Below, in pieces: positions 54,115 through 62,178 of a stretch of DNA of 64,000 nucleotides. Position numbers and translations under genes: made by a program. Within the stretch, counting starts at the first letter, position 1. Every line of letters begins with the position of its first letter. The stretch lies in the NCBI RefSeq assembly GCF_008801815.1, contig NZ_VZOX01000011.1, one strand, 5' to 3'. The notes beneath the pieces are model-generated. The model searched no databases and was not told where the DNA came from. It saw only the letters and a list, made by a program, of their open reading frames with translations. Source of the stretch: Edwardsiella anguillarum. Lineage in GTDB: Bacteria; Pseudomonadota; Gammaproteobacteria; Enterobacterales; Enterobacteriaceae.

Positions 54115-55366
54115 TACCCTGATGATCGGCGGCGGCCTGGCCGGACTGGCCTGCGGCATCCGCCTGGCCGAGGCCGGGCAACGCTGCGCTATCGTCAGCG
54201 CCGGGCAGAGTGCGCTGCACTTCTCCTCCGGCTCCTTTGATCTGCTGTCGCGCCTGCCGGACGGTACGCCGGTTACCGCGCCGCGTGCGGCGATTGACGA
54301 GCTGCAGCGCCAGGCGCCGCAGCACCCCTATAGCCTGATGGGCGCCGAGCGGTTTTCCCGCTACGCCGTTGAGGCCGAGCGCCTGCTGGAGCGCAGCGGA
54401 CTGGCGCTGGTGGGCGACCATCAGCGTAACCACCTGCGAGTCACCCCCCTGGGCACCCGCCGTCTGACCTGGCTGAGCCCGGATGAGGTGCCGGTGAGCG
54501 ATGTGGACGCCGCGCTGCCGTGGCGGCGTATCCTGGTGGCCGGCATTGAAGGGTTTCTCGATTTTCAGCCGCAGCTGGTGGCCAGCTCTCTGCAGGAGCA
54601 GGGGGCCGAGTGCGAGGTGGTCGAGCTGACGCTGCCGGCGCTGGATCGTCTGCGCGGCAACCCCAGCGAGTTCCGCGCGGTCAACATCGCCCGGGTGCTC
54701 GACGTGGCGGAGAACCGCCGCCTGCTGGCCGAGGAGCTGAACCGTCATGGGGCGCAGGCGGATGCCATCCTGATGCCCGCCTGCGTCGGCGTGGACTGCG
54801 ACGATGCGCTGGTGCAGCTGCGCGCGGCGGTCGCCCGTCCGCTGATGCTGCTGCCGACCCTGCCGCCGTCGGTGCTGGGGATCCATATTCACCAGCGGCT
54901 GCGCCGCCGTTTTCAGGCGCTGGGCGGCCTGATCATGCCGGGGGATACGGTGCTGCGTGCGGAGTATGAGAATAACCGGGTGGCTCGTGTGTACACCCGC
55001 AATCACGGCGATATTCCGCTGCGTCCGCGTCATGTGGTGTTGGCCAGCGGCAGCTTCTTCAGCAACGGGCTACGCGCCGACTTCGGCGGCGTGCGTGAGC
55101 CGGTGTTCGGTCTGGACGTCATCTCGGCCGCCGATCGCAGCGACTGGTGCAGCGAGTCGATGTTCGCGCCGCAGCCGTACCTGCAGTTCGGGGTGCGCGG
55201 CGACGCCGAGCAGCGCGCCGCCGTCAACGGCGCCGTCGTCAATAACCTGTATGCCGCCGGCGCCGTGCTGGGCGGCTATGATCCGATCCATCAGGGCTGC
55301 GGCGCCGGGGTTTCCCTGCTCACCGCCCTGCACGCCGCGCAACAGATTCTGGCGGAGGACGCGTAA
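54104..55366 (+). CDS. glpB: Anaerobic glycerol-3-phosphate dehydrogenase subunit B
   Basis: The 420-residue flavoprotein subunit begins MKFDTLMIGGGLAGLACGIR (FMN/FAD-binding glycine motif) and ends in a second flavin region with YAAGAVLGGYDPIHQGCGAG. It joins GlpA in the soluble dimer anchored by GlpC. The start lies inside the end of glpA, and the stop overlaps glpC (TAATG). Confidence 0.95.
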   Translation: MKFDTLMIGGGLAGLACGIRLAEAGQRCAIVSAGQSALHFSSGSFDLLSRLPDGTPVTAPRAAIDELQRQAPQHPYSLMGAERFSRYAVEAERLLERSGLALVGDHQRNHLRVTPLGTRRLTWLSPDEVPVSDVDAALPWRRILVAGIEGFLDFQPQLVASSLQEQGAECEVVELTLPALDRLRGNPSEFRAVNIARVLDVAENRRLLAEELNRHGAQADAILMPACVGVDCDDALVQLRAAVARPLMLLPTLPPSVLGIHIHQRLRRRFQALGGLIMPGDTVLRAEYENNRVARVYTRNHGDIPLRPRHVVLASGSFFSNGLRADFGGVREPVFGLDVISAADRSDWCSESMFAPQPYLQFGVRGDAEQRAAVNGAVVNNLYAAGAVLGGYDPIHQGCGAGVSLLTALHAAQQILAEDA

Positions 55367-56565
55367 TGAGCCTGCCTGCTGATAACAGCTTTGAACAATG
55401 TATCAAGTGCACCGTGTGCACCACCTATTGTCCGGTCGCCAAGGTGAATCCGGCCTATCCCGGCCCAAAACAGGCGGGCCCGGACGGGGAGCGTCTGCGC
55501 CTGAAGGATCCGCAGCTGTACGATGAGGCGCTGAAGTACTGCACCAACTGCAAGCGCTGCGAGGTGGCCTGTCCGTCCGACGTAAAGATCGGCGACATCA
55601 TTCTGCGCGCCAAGAATCAGTACGGTAACCATAAGCCCAAGCTGCGCGACGCCATCCTCAGCCATACCGATCTGATGGGCACCCTCTCAACGCCGTTTGC
55701 GCCGCTGATCAACGCCACCACCGGCCTGAAGCCGGTGCGTCAGCTGCTGGATAAGGCGCTGAAGATCGACCATCGCCGCGAGCTGCCCAAGTACTCCCAT
55801 GGCACCTTCCGCAGCTGGATGCGCAAGCAGAGCGCGGAGCAGGCGCGCTTTAGTGAGCAGGTGGCGTTCTTCCACGGCTGCTACGTGAACTACAACCATC
55901 CACAGCTGGGCAAGGATCTGGTGCGGGTGTTTAACGCCATGGATATCGGGGTCCAGCTGCTGTCACGTGAGAAGTGCTGCGGCGTGCCGCTGGTGGCCAA
56001 CGGCTTTATCGATCAGGCCAAGAAACAGGCGCGGGTGAACGCCGACTCCCTGAGCGAGGCGGTGCTGGAGAAGGGGCTGCCGGTGGTGGCGACCTCCTCG
56101 AGCTGCACCTTCATGCTGCGCGACGAGTACCCGCACGTGCTGGATATCGATACCACGCCGGTGCGCGATCGGGTCGAGCTGGCGACCCGTCATCTCTACC
56201 GTCTGCTCGACGGCGGACGCACGCTGCCCCTGAAGCCGCTGAACCTGAAGATCGCCTACCATACGCCGTGTCATATGGAGCGGATGGGCTGGGCGCCCTA
56301 TACCCTGGCGTTGCTGCAGATGATTCCGGGCGTAGAGCTTATCATTCTGGACTCCCAGTGCTGCGGTATCGCCGGGACCTACGGTTTCAAGAAGGAGAAC
56401 TATGAGACCGCACAGGGCATCGGCGCCGGGTTGTTCCGCCAGATCGACGCCAGCGGCGTGGATCTGGTGGTCACCGACTGTGAGACTTGTAAATGGCAGA
56501 TCGAAATGTCCACCAGTAAGCGCTGCGAACATCCGATCACCCTGCTGGCCCAGGCGCTGGCGTAG
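55366..56565 (+). CDS. glpC: Anaerobic glycerol-3-phosphate dehydrogenase subunit C
   Basis: GlpC anchors GlpAB to the membrane and passes electrons to menaquinone. The 399 residues contain two 4Fe-4S motifs, CIKCTVCTTYCPV (about 11-23) and CTNCKRCEVACPS (about 56-68). Two CCG domains follow, with KCCGVPLVANG and QCCGIAGTYGF. It is last in glpABC and is followed by a terminator. Confidence 0.96.
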   Translation: MSLPADNSFEQCIKCTVCTTYCPVAKVNPAYPGPKQAGPDGERLRLKDPQLYDEALKYCTNCKRCEVACPSDVKIGDIILRAKNQYGNHKPKLRDAILSHTDLMGTLSTPFAPLINATTGLKPVRQLLDKALKIDHRRELPKYSHGTFRSWMRKQSAEQARFSEQVAFFHGCYVNYNHPQLGKDLVRVFNAMDIGVQLLSREKCCGVPLVANGFIDQAKKQARVNADSLSEAVLEKGLPVVATSSSCTFMLRDEYPHVLDIDTTPVRDRVELATRHLYRLLDGGRTLPLKPLNLKIAYHTPCHMERMGWAPYTLALLQMIPGVELIILDSQCCGIAGTYGFKKENYETAQGIGAGLFRQIDASGVDLVVTDCETCKWQIEMSTSKRCEHPITLLAQALA

Positions 56566-56655
56566 CCGGTCGGCGGCCCCGCTGGGTGACGGGGCGTCTC
56601 TGTATCATCGAGCTTTTCTTGTTATTACCTCCTGTTAGAGTGAGTGTCCCTGTTT

Positions 56656-56684
56656 GGTCCCGGCCTGCGCCGGGACCTTTTTTT
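56656..56684 (+). terminator. Terminator after glpABC
   Basis: GGTCCCGGC (56656-56664) pairs with GCCGGGACC (56669-56677), and seven Ts (56678-56684) follow. Confidence 0.88.
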
Positions 56685-56786
56685 CTTTCTGACGCCCCTG
56701 CCATAAATGTGGCGAACGGCGCAGTTACGCCGTCGTCTCCTGGTTAAAATAAAACGCAGTTTTATAAACAAGGGAATGAATGAGTC

Positions 56787-57269
56787 ATGTTAACCGGTAA
56801 CGTTCACTATCTGGATCAGATGCCGTATCTGCCGGTCGCGCTGCGCCAGGCGATTGAGTATGTGATGGTCAACTTCAGCGCCGAAACGCCGGCGGGCCGC
56901 TATGAAATTGATGCGCAGCGCCAGTTCGTGCTGATCGCCCACGACGATACGGCGCCGGCCGAGACACGCCGCGCCGAATACCACGCTCGCTATCTGGATA
57001 TCCAGATCGTGCTGGAGGGGCAGGAGGGCATGGGCTTTAGCAATCTGGCACCGGGCGTCGCCGGGGAAGATCTGCTGGCGGAGAAGGATATCGCTTTCCT
57101 GCCGGTGGGCGCGGGCGGTCTGCAGGAGAAGCAGCTGGCGCTGTGCGCGGGCGATTTTGTGGTGTTCTATCCCGGCGAGGTGCACAAGCCGCTGTGCGCG
57201 CTGGGTGAGCCGGCGCGGGTGCGCAAGGCGGTGATCAAGCTGGATGCGCAGGCGCTCGGCCTGCTGTAG
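56787..57269 (+). CDS. tabA: TabA-like YhcH/YjgK/YiaL family protein
   Basis: The 160-residue protein of the DUF386 beta-sandwich family begins MLTGNVHYLDQMPYLPVALR. It has EYHARYLDIQIVLEGQE and the likely metal-binding FYPGEVHKPLCA. It lies beside argI and rraB, the same setting as E. coli tabA (yjgK), which influences biofilm dispersal and fimbrial genes. The biochemical activity is not settled. Confidence 0.85.
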   Translation: MLTGNVHYLDQMPYLPVALRQAIEYVMVNFSAETPAGRYEIDAQRQFVLIAHDDTAPAETRRAEYHARYLDIQIVLEGQEGMGFSNLAPGVAGEDLLAEKDIAFLPVGAGGLQEKQLALCAGDFVVFYPGEVHKPLCALGEPARVRKAVIKLDAQALGLL

Positions 57270-57280
57270 CGGTCACGGCG

Positions 57281-57302
57281 GCCAGCGGCGGTGGCCGCTG
57301 GC
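57281..57302. terminator. Hairpin between tabA and argI
   Basis: GCCAGCGGC (57281-57289), a 4-base loop and GCCGCTGGC (57294-57302) form a perfect 9-bp stem between convergent genes, without a T-run. Confidence 0.45.
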
Positions 57303-57329
57303 TCGTGCGGTCTCTGATGCCGCGCGCCG

Positions 57330-58331
57330 TTATTCGCCCAGGGTCGCCACCATCACCGCCTTGATGGTATGCAGGCGGTTCTCCGCCTGATCGAAGACGA
57401 TGCTGTGGGGCGATTCAAACACCTCATCGGTCACCTCAATTCCGCCGTGTAGCCCATACTGTTCGGCCATCTGCTGGCCTACGCCGGTCATCTCGTCGTG
57501 GAAGGCGGGCAGGCAGTGCAGGAATTTTACCTGCGGGTTGCCGCTCAGCTGCAGCGTTTGCAGGTTGACCTGATACGGCAGCAGCTGGGTAATGCGCTCT
57601 TGCCAGACCGATTTGGGCTCGCCCATGGAGACCCACACATCGGTATACAGGAAGTCGGCGCCCTGTACCCCTTCGGCGACCTCCTCCGTCAGCACCAGCT
57701 TCGCCCCGGTCTGCTCTGCCACGGCCTGGCACTGGGCGATCAGCTCGGCCTCCGGCCAGTAGGCCTTGGGCGCGACCAGGCGCAGCTCCATCCCCATCAG
57801 CGCGGCGCCCTCCAGCAGTGAGTTGCCCATGTTATTGCGCGCGTCGCCCAGATAGGCCAGCTTCATGGCGGCAAGGGGCTTGGCGCAGTGTTCGCGCATG
57901 GTGAGGAAGTCCGCCAGGATCTGCGTGGGGTGAAACTCATCGGTCAGGCCGTTCCACACCGGCACGCCGGCGTAGTGCGCCAGCGTCTCTACCACCTGCT
58001 GGCCAAAGCCGCGGTATTGAATGGCGTCATACAGCCTGCCGAGCACCCGCGCGCTATCCTTGATCGACTCTTTATGGCCTATCTGGCTGCCGCTGGGGCC
58101 GAGGTAGGTGACATGGGCGCCCTGATCGTAGGCGGCCACCTCAAAGGAGCAGCGGGTACGGGTGGAGTCCTTTTCAAAGATCAGCGCGATGTTTTTGCCC
58201 CGCAGACGAGGGCATTCGCACCCCTGTTTTTTGGCCTGCTTCAGTTCGGCAGCCAGATTGAGTAGATATGCAATTTGCTGCGGGGTGAAATCCAGTAACC
58301 TCAGGAAGTGCTGCTGATTAAGCTGATCCAT
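57330..58331 (-). CDS. argI: Ornithine carbamoyltransferase
   Basis: ArgI makes citrulline from ornithine and carbamoyl phosphate in arginine synthesis. The 333-residue enzyme has the phosphate motif EKDSTRTRCSFEVAAYDQGA, PVWNGLTDEFHPTQILADFL, GDARNNMGNSLL and the catalytic HCLPAFHDE. Of two in-frame ATGs (58340 and 58331) the inner one has GGAG 8 bases upstream and gives the E. coli length. Expression should be repressed by ArgR through the boxes at 58367-58405. Confidence 0.96.
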   Translation of the reverse strand: MDQLNQQHFLRLLDFTPQQIAYLLNLAAELKQAKKQGCECPRLRGKNIALIFEKDSTRTRCSFEVAAYDQGAHVTYLGPSGSQIGHKESIKDSARVLGRLYDAIQYRGFGQQVVETLAHYAGVPVWNGLTDEFHPTQILADFLTMREHCAKPLAAMKLAYLGDARNNMGNSLLEGAALMGMELRLVAPKAYWPEAELIAQCQAVAEQTGAKLVLTEEVAEGVQGADFLYTDVWVSMGEPKSVWQERITQLLPYQVNLQTLQLSGNPQVKFLHCLPAFHDEMTGVGQQMAEQYGLHGGIEVTDEVFESPHSIVFDQAENRLHTIKAVMVATLGE

Positions 58332-58366
58332 ATGGGTCATCTCCGTCTGTGGGGGGGTTATGCTGC

Positions 58367-58405
58367 GATGAATTTATATTCACATTATGTGTATTAAAAT
58401 TCATT
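58367..58405 (-). promoter_or_regulatory. Tandem ARG boxes (ArgR operator) upstream of argI
   Basis: Box 1 (58367-58384) contains TGAATTTATATTCA, a perfect match to the TGAAT-N4-ATTCA consensus. Box 2 (58388-58405) contains TGTATTAAAATTCA, with one mismatch. They are 3 bases apart, the spacing used by hexameric ArgR, and lie 36-74 bases before the argI start over the likely promoter. Confidence 0.92.
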
Positions 58406-58504
58406 TTCAACCCCCGAGCGTGAAATATTGTATTTTCTTGAGTGGTGAGGCGCCGTCGCCTGTGGGAGAATGCGCCAAAGGCTTAGCGATTGAGGATCAG
58501 TGAA

Positions 58505-58936
58505 ATGGCAAACCGAGAGCTGCTGGAAGAACAGCGCGAAGAAACCCGCATGATTATTGAGGAGCTGCTGGACGACGGCAGCGATCCGGACGCGCTGTAC
58601 ACCATTGAGCACCACCTGTCGGCGGAGCGCTTTGAGGCGCTGGAGCAGGCTGCCGTGGAGGCGTTCAAGCTGGGTTACGAAGTGACCGATGCCGAGGAGC
58701 TGGAGGTTGAAGGGGGCATCCTGCTGATGTGCTGCGACGTGATCAGTGAAGTGGGGCTGAACGCCGAGACCATCGATGCTCAGGTCGAGCAACTGATCGC
58801 CCTGGCGGAGAAGCACGGCGTCAGCTACGACGGCTGGGGAACCTATTTTGAAGATCCGGACGGCGAAGAGGGTGACGACGGCGAGGAGTACGACGACGAG
58901 GCGATCGACGAGGACGACGACGGTCGTCGCCACTGA
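58505..58936 (+). CDS. rraB: RraB, protein inhibitor of RNase E
   Basis: RraB (YjgD) binds RNase E and alters degradosome composition and mRNA decay. The 143-residue acidic protein matches E. coli, starting MANRELLEEQREETRMIIEE and containing DALYTIEHHLSAE and YDGWGTYFEDPDGE. A strongly acidic Asp/Glu tail covers about 118-140. The start at 58505 is conserved; the frame continues 5 codons upstream. It is divergent from argI. Confidence 0.96.
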   Translation: MANRELLEEQREETRMIIEELLDDGSDPDALYTIEHHLSAERFEALEQAAVEAFKLGYEVTDAEELEVEGGILLMCCDVISEVGLNAETIDAQVEQLIALAEKHGVSYDGWGTYFEDPDGEEGDDGEEYDDEAIDEDDDGRRH

Positions 58937-58962
58937 GATCGATGTCGATCGCGATCGTGCTG

Positions 58963-58990
58963 ACGGGAGCCTGCGGGCTCCCGTTTTTTT
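58963..58990 (+). terminator. Terminator after rraB
   Basis: ACGGGAGCC (58963-58971) pairs with GGCTCCCGT (58976-58984), with a 4-base loop and a run of seven Ts (58984-58990). Confidence 0.9.
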
Positions 58991-59060
58991 GTCCCGCGCA
59001 GGCTCTCCTGCCAGGCAGGGCGCGTCCCGTGCTGCGTCAGCGATGACGCTCCTCTCTGAG

Positions 59061-60509
59061 TTAGTCTAGGGTATCAATGACCCCCAGATGGATCGCGTAT
59101 TTGTGCACCTTGTACTGCAGGGTGGTACGCGAGAGCCCCAGGCTGCGCGCCGCCTGGGCGACGCAGCCGTTGCTGTGGTTGAGGGCCTGGACGATCTGGC
59201 CGCGCTCATAGCGTGCGATGCGTTGGGCCAGATTGCCCTCTTCCTGGATGGCCGGATACGCGCTGGGCGGCGGCTCGATGGGCGGCGGAGGGCATGCGCC
59301 GCGCGACGGAATCATGCTCAGCGCCTCTTCATCGTAGGCGATGCAGTCGAGGGGGCCGTCGTGATCCTGCATGATCATGCTGCGTACGATGGTGTTTTCC
59401 AGCATGCGCACGTTGCCGGGCCAGCGCCGACGCAGCAGGGTATCCTGGGCCTCTTTGGCGATGCCGTGGATGCGGTGCACCATGTCGTTGCGGTATTTGG
59501 TGAGGAAGTGGTTAGCCAGCAGCAGAATATCGGACGGCCTGGCGGAGAGCGGCGGCAGCGCGAGCATGCCGACGCTTAGGCGATAGAACAGATCGGCCCG
59601 CAGTCTCCCCTGGTCTATCAGGGCGGCAGGCGCCTCGTTCATCGCCGCCACAATGCGTACGTCCGACTGTTTCTGCTGGCTGCCGCCCAGCTTCCAGTAG
59701 GTTTTATCCTGGAGAAAGCGCAATAGCTTGCTCTGCATCTCCAGCGGCATGGCGTTGAGCTCATCCAGGAACAGGGTGCCGCCGTCGGCCAGCTCCAGAT
59801 ACCCCTTGCTGTTCTCCGCGCCGGTAAAGGCGCCTTTGACGGTGCCGAACAGCGTACTCTCGATCAGGGTCGGCGGCAGGGCGCCGCAGTTCAGGGCGAT
59901 AAAGGGGCGCTCCGCCCGCGGGCTGCTGCGGTGGATCAGGCGGGAAAACAGTTCCTTACCGGTTCCTGTCTCGCCGACGATGATCACCGGCACGTTGCTC
60001 TGCGCCAGGCGTTTCCCTTTATCGATCAGCGCCAGCGTCGCCGGATCCTGGGTAATGATGGCATGGCTGTCCTCGTCGGCCGCGGCGTACAGACGCTGGT
60101 TCAGCTCGACGACCTGCTCCTGCAGACGGCGTACGCCCGACATATCGCGGCCAATTTCGATGGCGCCCACCATGCTGCCGTCGCGGGCGTACAGCGGCGC
60201 CGTCGTATGCTGATAGTCGACCGCCCGCCCGCGGGCGTTGTAGTACACCTGGTAGTTCCCCACGTATTCAACGCCGCTTTTCAGCGAGCACAGCATGGTG
60301 CTTTGGCTCTCCTTCATCCGTGGGTAGACGGCCAGTATGTGGCGCCCCAGAGCACACTCTGCGCTGCAGCCGTCCAGCTCCGCGCTTTCCTGGTTGTAGT
60401 ACACGTAGCGGCCCTGCTCGTCGATGATGGCGAGGGGCTGATGAATCAGATCGAAGAATCGCGCAAACATGCTGAGTGCGCTGCGGAGATCCGGGTTGAC
60501 TGGCGGCAT
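59061..60509 (-). CDS. Sigma-54-dependent activator (PAS/AAA+/Fis HTH)
   Basis: The 482-residue enhancer-binding protein has an N-terminal PAS domain (about 15-130) in which an amino-acid or other signal may be sensed. Its AAA+ domain (about 160-390) has Walker A GETGTGKE, the sigma-54 contact loop GAFTGA, Walker B GGTLFLDELN and the arginine-finger region. A Fis-type helix-turn-helix (about 435-478, GCVAQAARSLGLSRTTLQYK) completes it. It resembles RocR-like activators of amino-acid catabolism. AAGGAAA lies 7 bases before the ATG. Divergence from the decarboxylase operon, with a perfect -24/-12 site between them, makes that operon its target. In Salmonella a similar regulator gene neighbours the D-ornithine/D-lysine decarboxylase gene, as I recall. 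Confidence 0.9.
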   Translation of the reverse strand: MPPVNPDLRSALSMFARFFDLIHQPLAIIDEQGRYVYYNQESAELDGCSAECALGRHILAVYPRMKESQSTMLCSLKSGVEYVGNYQVYYNARGRAVDYQHTTAPLYARDGSMVGAIEIGRDMSGVRRLQEQVVELNQRLYAAADEDSHAIITQDPATLALIDKGKRLAQSNVPVIIVGETGTGKELFSRLIHRSSPRAERPFIALNCGALPPTLIESTLFGTVKGAFTGAENSKGYLELADGGTLFLDELNAMPLEMQSKLLRFLQDKTYWKLGGSQQKQSDVRIVAAMNEAPAALIDQGRLRADLFYRLSVGMLALPPLSARPSDILLLANHFLTKYRNDMVHRIHGIAKEAQDTLLRRRWPGNVRMLENTIVRSMIMQDHDGPLDCIAYDEEALSMIPSRGACPPPPIEPPPSAYPAIQEEGNLAQRIARYERGQIVQALNHSNGCVAQAARSLGLSRTTLQYKVHKYAIHLGVIDTLD

Positions 60510-60548
60510 GGTGCATTTTCCTTGGGTTGACTGCCGGGCGCCTGGGGA

Positions 60549-60574
60549 CGTAGCGCCGAATTTTCGGCGCTACG
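60549..60574. promoter_or_regulatory. 26-bp perfect palindrome, likely enhancer for the sigma-54 activator
   Basis: CGTAGCGCCGAA (60549-60560), centre TT, then TTCGGCGCTACG (60563-60574). The site is about 80 bases upstream of the -24 element and 40 bases from the activator's own start. That suits an upstream activating sequence bound by a Fis-type helix-turn-helix dimer. It could also form a hairpin in the activator's leader. Confidence 0.7.
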
Positions 60575-60651
60575 ACGAAAAACAGACCGACCGACCAATG
60601 TTTAGCAATGCGATTTTATTTTATCTACTTGATTTTTAATGATTTAAAAGC

Positions 60652-60667
60652 TGGCACGTGCATTGCT
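60652..60667 (+). promoter_or_regulatory. Sigma-54 (-24/-12) promoter
   Basis: TGGCAC (60652-60657), 5 bases, then TTGCT (60663-60667) is an exact match to the consensus TGGCAC-N5-TTGCW. The start point would be about 60678, 48 bases before the decarboxylase gene. Confidence 0.92.
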
Positions 60668-60725
60668 ATAGAGTTGCTATCGATACGATATCAATCAATA
60701 TTATCCACAGCAATCAGAGGTTTTT

Positions 60726-62123
60726 ATGTCAGATAACGTTATTAAAAACTATAACCAGTTGCGTCATAACGTAATTGAACACGATCGTCGCTTCAGCGCC
60801 CGCGGCGGCAAGCTGTGCTTTGAGGGACAGGATGTCACCGCGCTGGCGAAGAAGTATGGCACCCCCTTCTACGTATTCTCCGAGGCGGAGATCGTGCGCA
60901 ATATCCGCGAGATCGAGCAGGCCTTTTCCGCCCATCCGAACACCAAAACCTTCTTCGCCTCCAAAACCTGCTCCGTGATGGGGGTGCTGCAGGCGATCCG
61001 CGACGCCGGGATCTGCGCCGAGGCCAACTCGCAGTATGAGGTACGCAAGTGTCTGGAGGTTGGCTTTCGCGGCGATCAGATCGTGTTTAACGGGGTGGTG
61101 AAAAAGCCTGAGGATCTGGAGTACGCCATCGCCAACGATCTGTACCTGATCAACGTCGACAGCTTGTATGAGCTGGACCATATCGATGCGATCTCCCGCC
61201 GCCTGAAGAAGACCGCCAACGTGTGCGTGCGCGTCGAGCCGAACGTGCCGTCCGCTACCCACGCCGAGCTGGTCACCGCATTCCACGCCAAGTCGGGGCT
61301 GGATCTAGAGCAGGCCGAAGAGACCTGCCGCCGTATCCTGGCGATGCCCTACGTACACCTGCGCGGCCTGCACATGCACGTGGGCGATCAGGTGCCGGAG
61401 GCGGAGCCGTTTGCCAAAGCGACCCGCGTGCTGGTGGACGAATCCCGCCGTCTGGAGCAGGTGCTGGGGATCAGGTTCGATCTGATCAACGTCGGCGGCG
61501 GCATTCCGGTGCCATATAAGTACGATGAAGAGAACGGCGATCCGCTCAAGGACAACATGTACGCCGGGATCACTGCGCAGGACTTTGCCGATGCCGTCAT
61601 CAGCGAGGTGCACAAGTGGCGCACCGACGTGCAGATCTGTATCGAGCCGGGGCGCAAGGTGACCGGCTCGGCGGCCATCCTGCTGACGGAGGTGGCCTGC
61701 GAGAAGCGCAAGACCAACTACGATGTGGACGGTAACGTGGAGTGCCACGTGGAGTGGAAGTTTGTCGACGCCGGCTACAGCGTCCTTTCCGACAGCCAGC
61801 ACTTTGACTGGTTCTTCTATGTCTATAACGCCTCGCGCATCACCGAGGCGCACGATCGCTACATCAAGCTGGCGGGCCCGCTGTGCGACGGCGGCGACTA
61901 CTTCCACGTCGGCGTGAAGGGCGAGGAGTTCCTGATGCCGCACGATACGGCGATCGGCGATGTCGTCGCCTTCCTGGACGCCGGCGCCTACTCGATTGAA
62001 AGCCAGACGGTCTATAACAACCGTCCGCGCACCGCCGTGGTGATGATCGATCGTCAGGGCAATGATCGCCTGATCCGCCGTGAGGACAGCTACGAAGACA
62101 TGGTTAAGTACGACATTTATTAA
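60726..62123 (+). CDS. dokD: Fold-III PLP decarboxylase, D-ornithine/D-lysine decarboxylase-like
   Basis: The 465-residue PLP enzyme has the alanine-racemase/LysA fold. It shows TFFASKTCSVMGVLQ (PLP lysine), GLHMHVGDQ, the phosphate-binding NVGGGIPVPY, EPGRKVTGSA and a C-terminal GPLCDGGDYF. LysA enzymes usually read C-E-S-G-D at that last site, while ornithine/lysine decarboxylases carry C-D-G. This argues against plain diaminopimelate decarboxylase. Length, regulator, permease and racemase partners match the Salmonella STM2360 (DokD) cluster as I recall it, whose enzyme decarboxylates D-ornithine and D-lysine to putrescine and cadaverine. It is first in a sigma-54-driven operon. Substrate assignment is by analogy. 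Confidence 0.75.
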   Translation: MSDNVIKNYNQLRHNVIEHDRRFSARGGKLCFEGQDVTALAKKYGTPFYVFSEAEIVRNIREIEQAFSAHPNTKTFFASKTCSVMGVLQAIRDAGICAEANSQYEVRKCLEVGFRGDQIVFNGVVKKPEDLEYAIANDLYLINVDSLYELDHIDAISRRLKKTANVCVRVEPNVPSATHAELVTAFHAKSGLDLEQAEETCRRILAMPYVHLRGLHMHVGDQVPEAEPFAKATRVLVDESRRLEQVLGIRFDLINVGGGIPVPYKYDEENGDPLKDNMYAGITAQDFADAVISEVHKWRTDVQICIEPGRKVTGSAAILLTEVACEKRKTNYDVDGNVECHVEWKFVDAGYSVLSDSQHFDWFFYVYNASRITEAHDRYIKLAGPLCDGGDYFHVGVKGEEFLMPHDTAIGDVVAFLDAGAYSIESQTVYNNRPRTAVVMIDRQGNDRLIRREDSYEDMVKYDIY

Positions 62124-62178
62124 TCTGCATGGGGGGCCGCGGCTCCCCGTTTCTGTTTCTCTGGCTCTGGAGATGTCC

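Noticed and set aside
59061..60509. Treating the Walker B variant DELN in the sigma-54 activator as a defect
   Set aside because: RocR-type activators commonly have DELN there, and Walker A and GAFTGA are intact.
60726..62123. Naming the decarboxylase lysA
   Set aside because: LysA usually has a CESGD site and is paired with lysR. Here the motif is CDGGD and the partners are a sigma-54 activator, a permease and a racemase.
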